Source: Rhizophagus irregularis (taxonomy: Eukaryota; Glomeromycota; Glomeromycetes; Glomerales; Glomeraceae). Taken from it: a stretch of 64,000 nucleotides of DNA. The stretch covers positions 558,001 to 622,000 of the forward strand of contig NC_089438.1 in assembly GCF_026210795.1 (NCBI RefSeq), in the 5' to 3' direction. Positions within the stretch are counted from its first letter, which is position 1; each line of letters opens with the position of its first letter. Shown here in pieces: positions 51,471 to 63,440 of this stretch. A program made the translations under genes and the position numbers. The notes below the pieces were generated by a model, which was not told the origin of the DNA, ran no database searches, and saw only the letters and a program-made list of their open reading frames with translations.

Positions 51471-52279
51471 ATGAACGTCAAATCTTAGCCAAAGAATTCT
51501 AAAATATAACCATTTTATTTAATACGTAATCATAAAAACTTTATAAAAAAATTAACATTTTTCCTTACCAAACTCGGACATGGTTATAAATTAGGAAAAA
51601 AAGTTTTTTTTTTGAAAAAAAAAATCAATTACTATGACGTAATTTTTTTTTCTCATGCAAAAGTAATTAATCAGCGTACAGTATGTCTCAAGCATTCGCA
51701 CTTTTAAAAATATAACTACTAAGGAACAGCGATTAATAATGATTTATAAATGTATTCTTATTTTCTTATTTTATTATATACTGTACTATAGACTTCTCGC
51801 TCCACCTCATAATAATCTTTCATTTTGTCATTATTAAACACATTACATTATACTGATTCATATATGAATAAATTTAAATTCATTTTTTTTTTACTTCCCC
51901 TCCTTTTTATTTAAAATTTTAATTATTTTATTCCATAAAATAAAATGATTTAAACTAAATAACAAATGTTGGAGAATCTAGAAAATTTTATTATAAAGAA
52001 TGGTTATTAGATCACCGTAATCACGTGGCTCACGTGTATATGATACCAATCGTCATCAATTTCATATATATATGAACTGTAGCCCAAAAGCCAAGTTATT
52101 AGTTAATAAAAAAAATTATGAGACTCTTATGAAATAATAGATTGGACTTTTGAGTTTCATTGAAAAAAAAAAAATAATAATAATTTTATTGATCCACTCG
52201 AAATAACTTTTCTAAATAATATTCTTCGAATCGAATATTGATCGAATTGCATAACTATTACATTTTAAAGAGTAAAGAT
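51471..52279. other. intergenic
   Basis: AT-rich, with homopolymer runs near 51601-51650. No feature recognised. Confidence 0.4.
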
Positions 52280-52492
52280 TTAATAGATTTTTTAATTATG
52301 ATGAACAATTTTATTTATTATACAACAATTAAAAGAATGTTAACAAGAATTAAACAAATAAATAAATTTCATTACAGTATAAAATTTTCTTTAGAATTTA
52401 ATATAAGTAGTAAATAAAAAAAATTATTTGAAATAAACTAACAATTAACCAGTAATAGTACTCATGCAACAGCCTAACGCCATGGTGCAAGA
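52280..52492 (-). pseudogene. 3' end of an ML-type secreted-protein gene (relic)
   Basis: The minus strand ends with CTMALGCCMSTITG and TAA at 52445, matching the last residues (GCSMGTVTG) of the gene at 55783-56232. The 3' flank (52280-52444) matches that gene's flank closely. Upstream of the last ~16 codons the similarity switches to the promoter-proximal repeat seen near 56395 and 62330, so the middle of the gene is deleted. Confidence 0.7.
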
Positions 52493-54339
52493 AAAAATAA
52501 AGTGTGGCGTAAATTTACTATTCAATAATATATGTGCACCATAAAAGTCAAGATGCTTAGTAGAATATATATAAAATAGGAAATTAAAATCGTTAACATG
52601 CAGAAAATGTTCAAAATTTTTATTGTACAATCGGAATATCGGGGATTGACTCCAAAAAAGTTATAAAAACTTTTACGCAAATGTTTGAATATTGTATTAC
52701 AATATTTATTTATTTTAAACCCGCATTTATGTAATTTTGGTAAAATTTACTTTTATATTTGTAATTAATTAAAAATTAGAATATTGGAAGTGATCCGAAA
52801 TTCCCAACGAAAAACGCCACATATTTAATAATATGACCAAAAGAGTCATTACTGTACATAGAGAACTTCCTCAAAAAATTTGTTCTAGGCACTTCTTTTA
52901 TTACATCACTATTGAAATTAGGTTGAAGTAAGTATATATAACTTAATTAGGAAATTAACATGGAATTTTCTCTAATACAAAGTTAGCGGATAATCTGTAT
53001 TACTTGTACATCGGAATTTGCATAGGAATTTTTTTAAAAAACTTTTCGTAAAAAAATTACAAATTTACAATGGCATAGGAATCTTTAATTTTTTTTTTTT
53101 TTTTTGGAAAAGAATTACATTAGCTAATTATTGTTCTATAGTCTAAAAAAAGTTTACATTGGATAATTTAATTTATAAATAGAATGAATTCACTTGACCG
53201 ACATTTAAATCACATGATACGCGTGATAATCGTGATATCGACTTGTACAATTCTTCCATATCAAAAACTTTCGTTCTATGCATCTTTACTACAAAACCAC
53301 TTTTTCTATATAAATAAATTTTTAAAACATTGAAATCAATTTCTAATTAACAGCAGTCCAATCAAAATCCAATTTTTATTGAAGTTTAAGCATGATTATA
53401 AAGTACACGAATTCAGGTAATTAAGTTGTTTATTACATCATGTTGTGTAACATTTTAAAGAGTGACCAGACTTTTCGGATAATTTATTTATCCGCTATGC
53501 AAATTTTTTTTGTACAAATGGTTAAGATAAAAAAATTTAAATGACAGAAAAACAACTTGAAACTGGTCACATGTAGAAAAATATAATGAGTCCATAAAAA
53601 TATGTACTCGTTATACTGAACCAAGCAAATTTTTTCTTAAAAGTCATTAAAGTAGAAACCGTAGAATTTGCGGACGAAATTGCCAGCCGGAACAAAAAAA
53701 TTTCTAAATATTTTGTTACAGAACAATCTCATAAAATTCAGGCCGGAATTTTAAACTTAACTAGAATTATTGTCGTTCAGAAATAGCTTTCGAATCATTA
53801 TTTAAAATTATTAATCCAATAGTGTATTTCTTACAATTTCACTTTGAAATTAAGCTTTAATAAGCAATATCTAATTTTGTTAAAATTATTATTTGCTTTG
53901 TACTTATTGCTTTTTCAGAAATGTTGGTAGTATTGGACCATGCATTTTAAACCAAAACAAAAATAAAAAAAAAATCATTTCTTCTTTTATAAAACGCATA
54001 CCCATATTTTAGTAATGTATGCATGAATAATATGATATCATTCACATGAATAATATGATATTATTCACATGAATGTTTACTTGTATTTATTTGTTTGTTT
54101 GTGTTCAGTGTAAATAATCAACATTCAGTAACTTATTAAGATATCACATGATATGTAATCTTTTATGAAATATCACCTCTGGTGATTGTCACCTTACCAG
54201 AATTAGGGGAAATTTTGGGTAGAATTAAAAATGTAATGAAACTCTGCCCGTTAATATTTTCTAATGCTGGTGCGATTTAGAAATGCCCATATTATCTCAA
54301 TTGTACCTAGAAGTAAAGAAGAACATGAAATTATAACAA
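52493..54339. other. intergenic, includes upstream repeats of the ML relic
   Basis: 52500-53000 matches, with divergence, the upstream regions of the two ML-type genes (57100-57480 and, inverted, 61790-61920). About 54020-54080 holds a 2.5-copy direct repeat of ATGAATAATATGATATCATT. No gene. Confidence 0.45.
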
Positions 54340-54362
54340 ATTGAGTGACGAATTCAGCATGA

Positions 54363-54477
54363 GAATTGAGATGATCAACGAAAATACGATAAAGATGAGG
54401 AAATGGACAAGATTAACGAAAACAAGAAACGTGTAGCGACAAATCAAGGAAATAGGGACGACTCCGATAGCGAATGA
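54363..54477 (+). other. possible coding fragment, charged C-terminal end
   Basis: A short frame ending at TGA 54475-54477 reads DQRKYDKDEEMDKINENKKR and then VATNQGNRDDSDSE. Codon use is richer in G and C than the surroundings, and the acidic ending looks like a real C-terminus. No upstream exon could be assigned, and I do not recognise a family. Confidence 0.25.
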
Positions 54478-55599
54478 ACAATTAATTTATCATTCTTTAT
54501 CAATCAATTAAACAAATTTAGAATTGAGGATCATTTTATTTGCGTTGGAAAAGGGTTGAAAATACGCGATTGAGTGGAGAATTTTCAATCGATTTCGAAA
54601 ACGTTTCCGTCAAGACGCGGATTAAGTGGGCTTTAATTTTTAATGTATAAATTTTTACTTTGTTTCCTTTTTTTTTTAGATATATTTTGTTTTTTGTTAA
54701 TATCAATTTTAGTTTAATTATAACAATGAAAGGGTGTAATAAGTATCTTAGAAAAGATAGAAAAGATAGAAAACATGGGAAAAATATTAAAAAAAAACCA
54801 AAAAAATATTAAAATACTTTTAGTTTAGTAATATGACAAACAAAATTTTTTTTTTAGGATTCAACAATTAGAATTTAGATTATTAGTTGTTTAGATCATT
54901 TAGATAGAGTAGGATTAAGTAATTAATAAATGCATTACTAACTTAAAAAAAAAAGAAAAAGAAATGTCCATATTATTCTGGTTCTGACGTACTTTATTTC
55001 ATCAGATAGTACCTAAAAACATTAACTTATAAATATATTTATCTCAGTAAAATGAATAAAATTAATAATAAATATCAATAAATAAATTAAAAATGAAACA
55101 ATAATCTACTAAATAGTTTAACAATTTTATTTGCTTTTTTTTTCTTTGCAGATTTATTGTCCGGAACGAAGTGCGTACTATGAAAAATGATCAATCACGT
55201 GTGTTTCTCTTTTTTTTTGCTCCGGACTTGCAGGACTTGCAACGGTTTCCATTTCCTAGTAATAATGATAACATAAAAGATGCTATGCATTTTTACGTCT
55301 AAAATATAAATATTCCGAAGATTTAATTTTTGACACAATGTTAAATATTAATGTTACAATATAGTACCGTAGTGATTATTTATTGAATTTCCTTTTTACT
55401 GAAGTTGAATTATTAAGAAAAGCAAGAAAGTAATTTGAATAATTGGGCGTATACTTTGTATAACGAAACGTATATATCTGATTTAACGACAAGATTATAT
55501 TTATATTCATTTTTATCAATTCTATTTTTCTTTTTAGCGTATATTAGTAATAGTTAACATTTGTCATCACTTTTAATACGATAGATTATTTTTTAAATT
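54478..55599. other. intergenic
   Basis: A GC-richer patch lies at 54535-54650; otherwise AT-rich. No gene recognised. Confidence 0.4.
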
Positions 55600-55782
55600 A
55601 TGATGGACAATTTTATTTATTACATCATATGTGAGTTAACGATTAAAAGAAAGTTAACAAGAATAAATAAGTAAATAAATTTCATTTCAGTATAAAATAA
55701 AAATAAATAGCAAGAAAAATTTTCTTTAGAATTTAATATAAATAGTAAATAAAAAGAAATTATTCGAAATAAACTTTAACAA

Positions 55783-56232
55783 TTAACCAGTAACAGTACC
55801 CATGGAACAGCCCAAAACAGCACCCGTTTCACTTAAAATCGAAACTACAATAGAGTATGTTCCAGATAAACTAGCAGATATTGCAACTGTTTCAACTATA
55901 CTGAAAGATGTGACGGGACACGTTATTCCAGGTACAGTACAAATGTCGTTAACAATGGGATCGCCTATTTGATTGCCAGTAGTATCAAGCCCTTGGACAA
56001 CCATTTTGGCGCCCGGGTTAATACCACTATCTACAGTTCCAGTAACGGTAAAAATACAATTTTGTCCAGGAACAGGAGGATCAGGTTGTAGCGATACAGT
56101 AATTGGAAATGGAGATCCCGTAAAACATGGACCGAACGTAGTAGCTCTTTTATCGAGTTGATAGTATGGAATAGCATTGACCATTGAAAGTGTAGTCAAT
56201 AAAGCGACGAGAAAAATAAGATGTTGTTTCAT
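55783..56232 (-). CDS. small secreted protein, ML (lipid-recognition) type
   Basis: A single-exon gene of 149 residues. The N-terminal signal peptide (LIFLVALLTTLSMVNA) is followed by YYQLDKR, a likely Kex2 processing site, then a ~120-residue beta-rich domain with five cysteines (FGPCF, GQNCIF, NDICT, GITCP, LGCSMG). The pattern VSLQPDPPVPGQNCIFTVTG fits fungal ML/phosphatidylglycerol-phosphatidylinositol-transfer-like proteins, which bind lipids or sterols outside the cell or in vacuoles. This is a family assignment from memory. A TATA box lies about 95 nt upstream. The gene is nearly identical to 63533-63982 in inverted orientation. Confidence 0.85.
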   Translation of the reverse strand: MKQHLIFLVALLTTLSMVNAIPYYQLDKRATTFGPCFTGSPFPITVSLQPDPPVPGQNCIFTVTGTVDSGINPGAKMVVQGLDTTGNQIGDPIVNDICTVPGITCPVTSFSIVETVAISASLSGTYSIVVSILSETGAVLGCSMGTVTG

Positions 56233-56320
56233 GATTTCTTTGATGAATGTTCAGAGGTGAATATTAATTCAAAGTAATTGATTTCAATTGCTTGATATCA
56301 GAGTGAGTTTGAATCTCTGC

Positions 56321-56330
56321 CTTTTTATAA
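56321..56330 (-). promoter_or_regulatory. TATA box of ML-type gene (minus)
   Basis: CTTATAAAAAGGC on the minus strand, about 95 nt before the ATG; the surrounding leader is nearly identical to that of the plus-strand copy. Confidence 0.65.
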
Positions 56331-56597
56331 GAAAAAAAGTGAATCATCTTTGCCTTAATTGTACTCATTCTATTTTAAAGATTTCGTGACAAAGTATGGC
56401 GTGCTTGCTATTTAATTAATATATGCACCATAATTCCTATAAAAAAAATTCTGGTAAAAACTCCGATAAATGATCATTTTTCTAGTTTTTTATTCCGAAG
56501 AAACTTAGACATGTGATTATTTTTCTGAAAAATTTTTTATAAGGTAAAAGTCAATTATTAATTTAATGTCATAAAAAATAAAGAATTTTTCTAACTA

Positions 56598-56703
56598 TCA
56601 CCGGGCACCGGTGACTGAAATTATGATGATCGACCAGCATTAAAAAAATATAGTGCCGGTAAAAATTGATAATTCTGGCCAACGGTGATGATCACCCCTG
56701 TGA
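56598..56703. mobile_element. MITE, second copy of the 18534-18647 element
   Basis: Ends TCACCGGGCACCGGTGAC and CGGTGATGATCACCCCTGTGA are diverged forms of the 18.5-kb element, in opposite orientation. The internal GATGATCGACCAGCATTAAA also matches. It lies upstream of the minus-strand ML-type gene. Confidence 0.7.
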
Positions 56704-56911
56704 TTTGAAGTAAAAAACTAAAATAAAAATAGAAATTAACGTGTAGAAAATAATTAGTCACCATAAATAATTATGCTCTCTCAAAATTTTAAAAAGGGAA
56801 ATGATTTCTTCAATAGAAATGGAGATTTTCTCATTTTCTCAAGTAAAATTTTAAATTGAACAATCGGAGTATCGGAGATTGATTGATACTAGCGCTAAAA
56901 AGGATTATATA

Positions 56912-57098
56912 GAAAACAAGTACAGTATGGAATCCTATGTATGTATGTATGGTGGTCAATGTATGGTATGTATGGTGTTAATTTTCATACGGTATAGTTA
57001 TCACAATAGTAATATACTATACATAGGCCACCATACATACTGTACATACATAGGTCACCATACATACATACATAGGATTCCATACTGTACTTGTTTTC
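56912..57098. mobile_element. hairpin MITE with 43-bp near-perfect arms
   Basis: The left arm (56912-56955) begins GAAAACAAGTACAGTATGGA; the right arm (57056-57098) is its complement. The loop holds further ATACATAC repeats. The word CGCTAAAAAGG occurs on both sides (about 56894 and 57107) and may be a target duplication. It is inserted in the upstream repeat region of the ML-type gene. Confidence 0.7.
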
Positions 57099-58210
57099 GT
57101 CACCCCGCTAAAAAGGTATAAAAAATCTTACACAAACGTAAATATTGTGTTACAATATTTGAAATAACTTGTTCAGTTACTTATTTCATTCCTTCATAAT
57201 ATGTATTCCTTCATAATATGTAATTACGTAAAATTTGCAATTTATAATCAACCCCCAAAAATTGGAATATTGAAACTGATCGAAATTATAAATTAATATT
57301 ACCAAAAGTGTCATTACAATATGTAATACACAAAGAACTTTCTTCCAGGCAATGTTTTGTTTTGTTACATCAGCACATCACTATCGAAATTAGGGTTGTG
57401 TGTATAACTTATTAACTTAATTAGGAAATTAATATGAAAATATCTGACACAGGACAGAGTATTACATTATCACATCATTTTTTGCAATTGATAACACTTG
57501 TACGAATTTGAAAACTTAATTATTAAAATCATTTTTATGTAAAAAATTGATCGACATCTAATTGATATGATATTCGTAATATGAAATCTTTAACCATGAC
57601 TATAATATCTACCCTTCCATATTATATTTGATTTAATAGCAGAGATCTCCAGTGGAATTACTTTTTCATGTAAACATACATTATTTTTGTCATGTAAAAA
57701 AATTTTATGTATTAGATAGGAATTGTAGACTTCGTTTGTGCTAAATGGTATAGTTGACTTGTCATATTAAATTTAGAAGTCTAATTACAGAAGTAAAAAC
57801 AACAGATTTGTTGGAGAAGTTTTGAAATAAATTGCTATTTATTTAAAATTTAGACAGAAAATTTACACTAAATTCGATATTAAGCATGAATATGTAATAA
57901 CATTAGCATCTAAAATATTTAAAAATTTTATTAATGTAATAGAGCGTTCGGACGGCTGAAATTTCGGCAAGCGGTTGCACGTGACTTAATTAATTCTGGC
58001 CGGAATTATAATTTGTCCAAAATTAGGATCGTCTTTTGATCTTGGAAAATTAACTACAAAATCTCGGGCAGTCGGGCTTAAAGTTAATGACTAAAATTAC
58101 AATAACTAGCTAAAAAACAAATATGTAAATAAAAACTCATGAAACTTTTGAAAGTGAAGCCAATTCTGAAAGTGAAGATAATTCCGAAAATGAACTTAAA
58201 AAAACAAACT
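57099..58210. other. intergenic, upstream repeats of ML-type gene
   Basis: 57120-57480 matches the upstream regions of the other two ML copies. About 57990 carries the palindromic word AATTCTGGCCGGAATT. No gene. Confidence 0.45.
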
Positions 58211-58506
58211 ACTGATACTTTATTACTTTGCTAGAAGTTTACGGCCAAGGCTTTCCAATCCACCCGTCTATAGGGCAGGTCCGCCTAGTATCCTATCATC
58301 CCCAAGGGCAACCATACTACCGACTACTTAATTCCTCAGATAGACAGCACCATGTATGAGGACATCACCCATCGGGATTACCCAGCACCGATAGTACAGT
58401 TGTGAACCCCAAGTGGTATACTTTGTAGTGACCACTCAGACAGGAAGTAGCAGGCTAGTATCCAGGATCACCCCTTATGGTGGGTATCAACTGATACTTT
58501 ATTACT
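58211..58506. mobile_element. SINE-like insertion, 17-bp target duplication
   Basis: A 262-bp GC-balanced insert (58228-58489) is flanked by the identical 17-bp direct repeat ACTGATACTTTATTACT (58211-58227 and 58490-58506). Its composition contrasts sharply with the AT-rich surroundings, and it has no long reading frame. Long target duplications without terminal inverted repeats are typical of retroposition. Neither clear tRNA-type A/B boxes nor a poly-A tail could be recognised, so the SINE class is open. Confidence 0.7.
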
Positions 58507-58681
58507 AATTTCATGACGACATATATTATTATATTATGTCCAAATACTGTTTATGATGTTTTGTCAGTTCGGTAAAATTAATCTTTTTTTGATTTAGATG
58601 TATTCGTATTTATTTATTTTATGTGAAATTAATTATAAACCCAAAAATTTTATCTAAAATTCTTAAATTATGTAAATTATG

Positions 58682-60209
58682 CCCTATAAGAAATATTTAT
58701 ACGGAAAGGATACGTTTTGTATACATTTTTTGTACGTTTCTATAGATTCCGTAATCCGTATACAAATTCCGTATATTTAATAAGCAATTCATTTTTGAAC
58801 ATTTTTTAAGTATAAGAAATGTATACAGAAAAAATTAATCATACGGAATGTATACGGAATTTTTAAACTTTAAAATATTTTTAGAAGATAATTTTACAAA
58901 AATCCGTATCATAACACGAGATCACATGATTGTTTATTGTTTTGTTATGATACGTTTTTTGTTTTTTATATAAACCCTTACTTTGATGAGTTTGATCTTC
59001 CGATCTTCCTTTCTGTCTTTTCTGTCTTTCCTTTCCTTTCTCTTTCTCTTGTCTTATTTTTGTTATTTTTTCTAAATTTTTCTTTCTTCGTCACCCCCTT
59101 TTAAAAATAATTTTTTTTTTCGTACCTCACTTTAAAAAAAATTTTTTTTTCGTCACTCTTCTTTGAAATTTTTTTTTCGTCACTCCTTTGAAAAAAAATT
59201 TTTTCTTTTATTCCCACTCTTTTTTTTTTAAAAAAAAATTTCTTTCTATTTCTATTTCCTCTTTATAAAAAATTTTTTATCTTTCTAACTTTGACGTCCT
59301 CCCTTTAAAAAAAAATTTTTTTTTAACTTTCCTAACTTCGTTACCCCTCTTTTTAAAAAAATGTTTTTTTTTGTTTATTCTTTATTTCCCTTTCTTTTTT
59401 ATTTATATTTAATTTCATAGACCAGCAGATTTTTTTTTGTGAGAATATTCAGTTTCTTTTTTCTTTTTTGTAGATCAGTTTTTTTTTGTATGATGATTCA
59501 GGATTTTTTTCTTTTTTTAGGTCAGTTCAAATTTTCTTGTTTTTTTGTAAGTTGGGTTCAGATTCTTTTCTTTTTGTAGGTTGTTTCAGTTTTGTTGCTT
59601 CAGAGTCTTCTTTTTTTGTAGGTCAGTTTTGGATTTATTTTGTTGTTTTGGTTTCTTTTTCATTAGACGTCTCATAATTCTTTTCTTTTATGTAGGTCAG
59701 ACATTCTGGAGTTCTCTTTCTTTTTTTGTAGGAATGCTGACCTTTGGTGACTTGGACGATTGCAGATACTATATGGGGGTTTTGTTTCCAATCTTTTTTT
59801 TTTGTTCTTTTAGGTTGTTTGACTCCAAATGAACCTGAACTCATAGATAATTTTGGTTGCAATAGGTGGTTTTAATAATGAGGGAATTTTCATAATGTAT
59901 TTGTACTTTGTTTATTTTTTATTTTTTTATTTAATTTAATAAAGTAAAATTAGATTTATGTAAATACAATTATAGTAAACTGTAATACAAATAGTAAATT
60001 CAGTGACCAAATCGTATAAATTTCGTGATAAAATCAGTGATCAAATCATGTAAATTCCATGTAAATCCCGTGCAAATTCCGTATCCAAACCATATTTTTT
60101 AGTGATACGGAATTGTGCATTTTTCCGTATCCTATTATGATACGTTATTTCTAAGGGGAAAAAAACGTATAAAAACTTTATAAGAAACGTATCCAATTTT
60201 TTTATAGGG
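58682..60209. mobile_element. 1.5-kb non-autonomous DNA transposon, CCCTATAA family
   Basis: It begins CCCTATAAG and ends ATAGGG. The subterminal GGATACGTTT recurs inverted near the right end, and ATG flanks both sides (3-bp target duplication). Inside are, in order: AT-rich arms with repeated GTATAC/CGGAAT words, a TATA-like TTATATAAACCC near 58967, a long pyrimidine-rich leader (58995-59090), a degenerate repeat of CTTCGTCACC plus A- and T-runs (59090-59360), a series of T-rich tracts ending in TAG followed by GT (59440-59740), and AT-rich right arm. No transposase frame is present. The T-rich frames at 59486-59862 are compositional. Confidence 0.75.
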
Positions 60210-61789
60210 ATGTGTAACTTATCTTGAACTAAGTGAATTTCACAAATTTATCGGGTTGTTAGAATACAGAAAAATCGAAGGAACTATTATCTCCCGTGAA
60301 AATTACAATTTGTATTGCATAAAATAGCTTACTTTGATATCTTGTTTTAATCTAGAAAATCCAAAAAATATCTGATAATATATAAAATTGAAATTATGGA
60401 TAAAACATGGATGAAAGTTTCACCATAATTAACGAAAAGTTCGATCTGCTCTTTGAAATTGTCGTGAATAATTGTAATATTTATTTGATTAATCTAATAA
60501 TTTAAATATAATTTTTTTTACCAAGAAACATGAAAAGAAGCATTATGATGGTAAGGATGATAAATCCTAAAATCTAGTTTTTTTAGCACTCCGCGACAAC
60601 TGAATAAATTCATAAAGCATATACATTATTTAGTTTCACTTAATTTTGAGTGTGATTCGTCTGCGCCTGATCTATTCCGTAATTATTATCTGTTATGGTT
60701 TTGAATAATTTGATTGACTTCGGTTATGTGTACGTTTCGATGGCCAATCTGAGAGATTTTCATCGCTAATACAACGAAAGGATGATGCGATCGGCCGCAG
60801 CAGATATAAAATATTCTTTTTCGGTCTTTTTTTTTTAGACTGGATCTTTTTTCTTAATATTATTTTTTTTTGGTCTTTTTTCTTTCCAATTTTTTTTAAA
60901 ACTGAATTTTTATTTTAATATTTTTCATTCCGGTTTTTTTCTCTTTATAATAATCTATACTAATATTTTTATTATGTAATTTTTTTATTTTTATACATAT
61001 TTTTTGTTTTTATTAATTTTATTAACTTTTATATGTATAGGTATGTTATTTATTTTGTCTTTTGGGCTTAGATCTAGATCAGTGATCGATTTACGCTGTC
61101 GTCTTACGATAACCGTGATTTTATATTTTTCTTTTTTTCGTTCTTAGGTTTGGATCGGCGATATAATCAAAAAAAAAAAAAATTTTTTTTATTGAATAAA
61201 TTTGCTTTATATGATTTTTTTTTAGTTAGAATAAATATATTTTTTTTATTTAAAATAAAAAAATGAGATAATATTATATAAGGTCTAATTTATCTAAATA
61301 TAAAACAAAAATTTTATTGTTATATTAATTTAAAGTTTAGTTTAATCCTGTTGCAACGCAATAATTTCTTCCTCTTCCATCTAGCTGGTATATTATAGAA
61401 TATCATTCTGATATTTCTCATTACCTAAATTCATTACAGCTTTCTTGTAATAATCGGCGCTACCGGAACTTCGGTAATTTTTTTATCCGGTTCTTCGTTA
61501 CTCGATTATGATCCGCGTAAGCCGATCCTTGCATTTTTCAACTCTCTCCTTTTCTCATTAAATAGAAAAAAAAGTTCATCATATTTATAAAATTAAGTAA
61601 ATAAATAAATAAATAAACCATGTGAACATTACAGTCATTACTAAAGGCGTATGAATCTGTGACATAAAATAAAAATAAATTTATAAAATTAAATTTTTTA
61701 AATTCTCACAATTGTAAAACAATAGCAAGTAATTTTTTGGGGATTTTTTTTTTTTTAAAGTTCCTGCAAAAAAAAATCTGGTATGCAGA
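60210..61789. other. intergenic
   Basis: AT-rich with short GC-richer patches at 60650-60810 and 61430-61540. The second could encode NEEPDKKITEVPVAPIITRK on the minus strand between stops, possibly a decayed exon. Nothing assignable. Confidence 0.35.
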
Positions 61790-63400
61790 TTATCCTCTAT
61801 CTTGTGTTCAGAGAATATTCCATGTTAAACTTCTTAATTAAGTTATATATGTAACTTAATTTCAACCTAATTTTAATAGTGATGTACATCGTAATGACTC
61901 TTTTGGTTAGGATTTTTTTTTTTTCATTGATTATTTTTAAATGATCGGGTAATACCGATATTCATAATTTTTAATTGGATTAATCGGTAAATTATACTGA
62001 AATTATAAAAAAATATTTTTACGCGTTATATTACTATTTACGTTTGTGTAAGTTTTTAGGCGCAAATAAATTTAATCAAACTCCGAATACTCCGATTGCT
62101 CATTAAAAATAGCTTATTCGTTCTTTTACAAGTCTATCAATTTCCATATCAAATCTTAACGGAACAATGAAATACCTATTTTTTCTATTTTAATTTACTA
62201 AGGCTTATAATTGAATGTGAAAATTAAAAATTCTTCACATTATATTCATTACATTCCAAAAAAGTATCAATAAATAAAAAGTCTACTAATTTATTAAGCG
62301 CTCTTGACTTTTATGATACTTTAATGCATTACGCCACACATTGTTTGTTACACATTATCCCATGACGTTCAAATTCGTGTGAGAATGAATAACGCTTATA
62401 TATTAATACTGTGACACAATATTCACGTTCGTGTGAGAAGTTTTAAAAAATTTTTAGGGCAAATTTAATCAATCACTAATACTCTGATTGCAACTAAAAA
62501 AATTCTAAATGATTAAGCGCCTTGACTTTTATGGTACTTTATTGCATTGCGCCACAGTGCCACACCTTATTTGTCACACGATATATCATGTCGTTCATTT
62601 CTGTTCTTATTCGTGTGAATGAAATGTTTTAAAAAAAGAAAAAAAAGAATGAATAACGGTCATATTAATACTGTAACACAATATTTACAAGTTTTAAATT
62701 TATTAGGTACAAAATTTTAATTAATCTCTAATATTCCGATTGCTCAAGGAATACTTAATTAAAAATAGCTTAAAAAGAAAATAATTTTTACATCAAAAAT
62801 TAACAGAACAATAAAATTCTCACTTCTATTTTAATTTACTAATGCTTATAATTGTTACACTAAATTGGGATGTGAAAATTAAAAATTCTTCATACTATAA
62901 CCAATAAAAAAAAAAAGTTAAGCACCTCTGAATTTTGTGGTACTCTAATGCATCACATATTATTTGTTGCACATTATACCTTGACTTCGTGTGAATGAAA
63001 TTTTAATAACGCTTATATCAATACTGTGACACAATATTTACGTTTGTGTAAAAAGTTTTTAAACTTTTTAGATGCAGATTTCAATCAAACTCTGATACTC
63101 CGATTGTTGAAATGGTTAAAAAGAAATTGGGAAACTTCCTAAGTCCATCAATTTTCAAATCAAAACTTTGCGGAACAATAGGATACTCATTTTTTCTATT
63201 TTAATTTATTGGAGATTAAATTCCATTACATGATTCATTACATTCCAAAAAAGGAACAATCAATTAAAGTCTACTAATTTATCAAGCGCCTTGACTTTTA
63301 TGGTACTTCAATGCGTTACGCCACACATTACCATGATGTGCATTTTCGTTATTCGTATGAATGAATTTTAAAAAGAGAATAAATACCGTTTAAGGACAAA
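61790..63400. repeat. degenerate tandem units upstream of ML-type gene
   Basis: Four diverged units (about 62020-62440, 62440-62690, 62690-63050, 63050-63400) share CTCCGATTG, then AACAATAAAAT and TTTTAATTTACTAA words, then TTGACTTTTATGGTACTTTA and ATGCATTACGCCACA, and a final GTGACACAATATTTACG. Parts recur upstream of the minus-strand copy (56395, 56860-57160) and near the 52.4-kb relic, so the upstream region was duplicated with the gene. Confidence 0.7.
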
Positions 63401-63430
63401 GATGATGCACAAACTTTTACTTTTTTTTCT

Positions 63431-63440
63431 TATAAAAAGG
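63431..63440 (+). promoter_or_regulatory. TATA box of ML-type gene (plus)
   Basis: CTTATAAAAAGGC lies about 100 nt before the ATG at 63533 and is the same as in the inverted copy. Confidence 0.65.

Noticed and set aside
56912-57098. Bidirectional terminator between genes
   Set aside because: The long arms, ATACATAC filler and flanking direct repeat fit a MITE better than a terminator, and no gene ends there.
59486-59862. Phe-rich frames on both strands
   Set aside because: They arise from T-rich tracts of the transposon and carry no domain.
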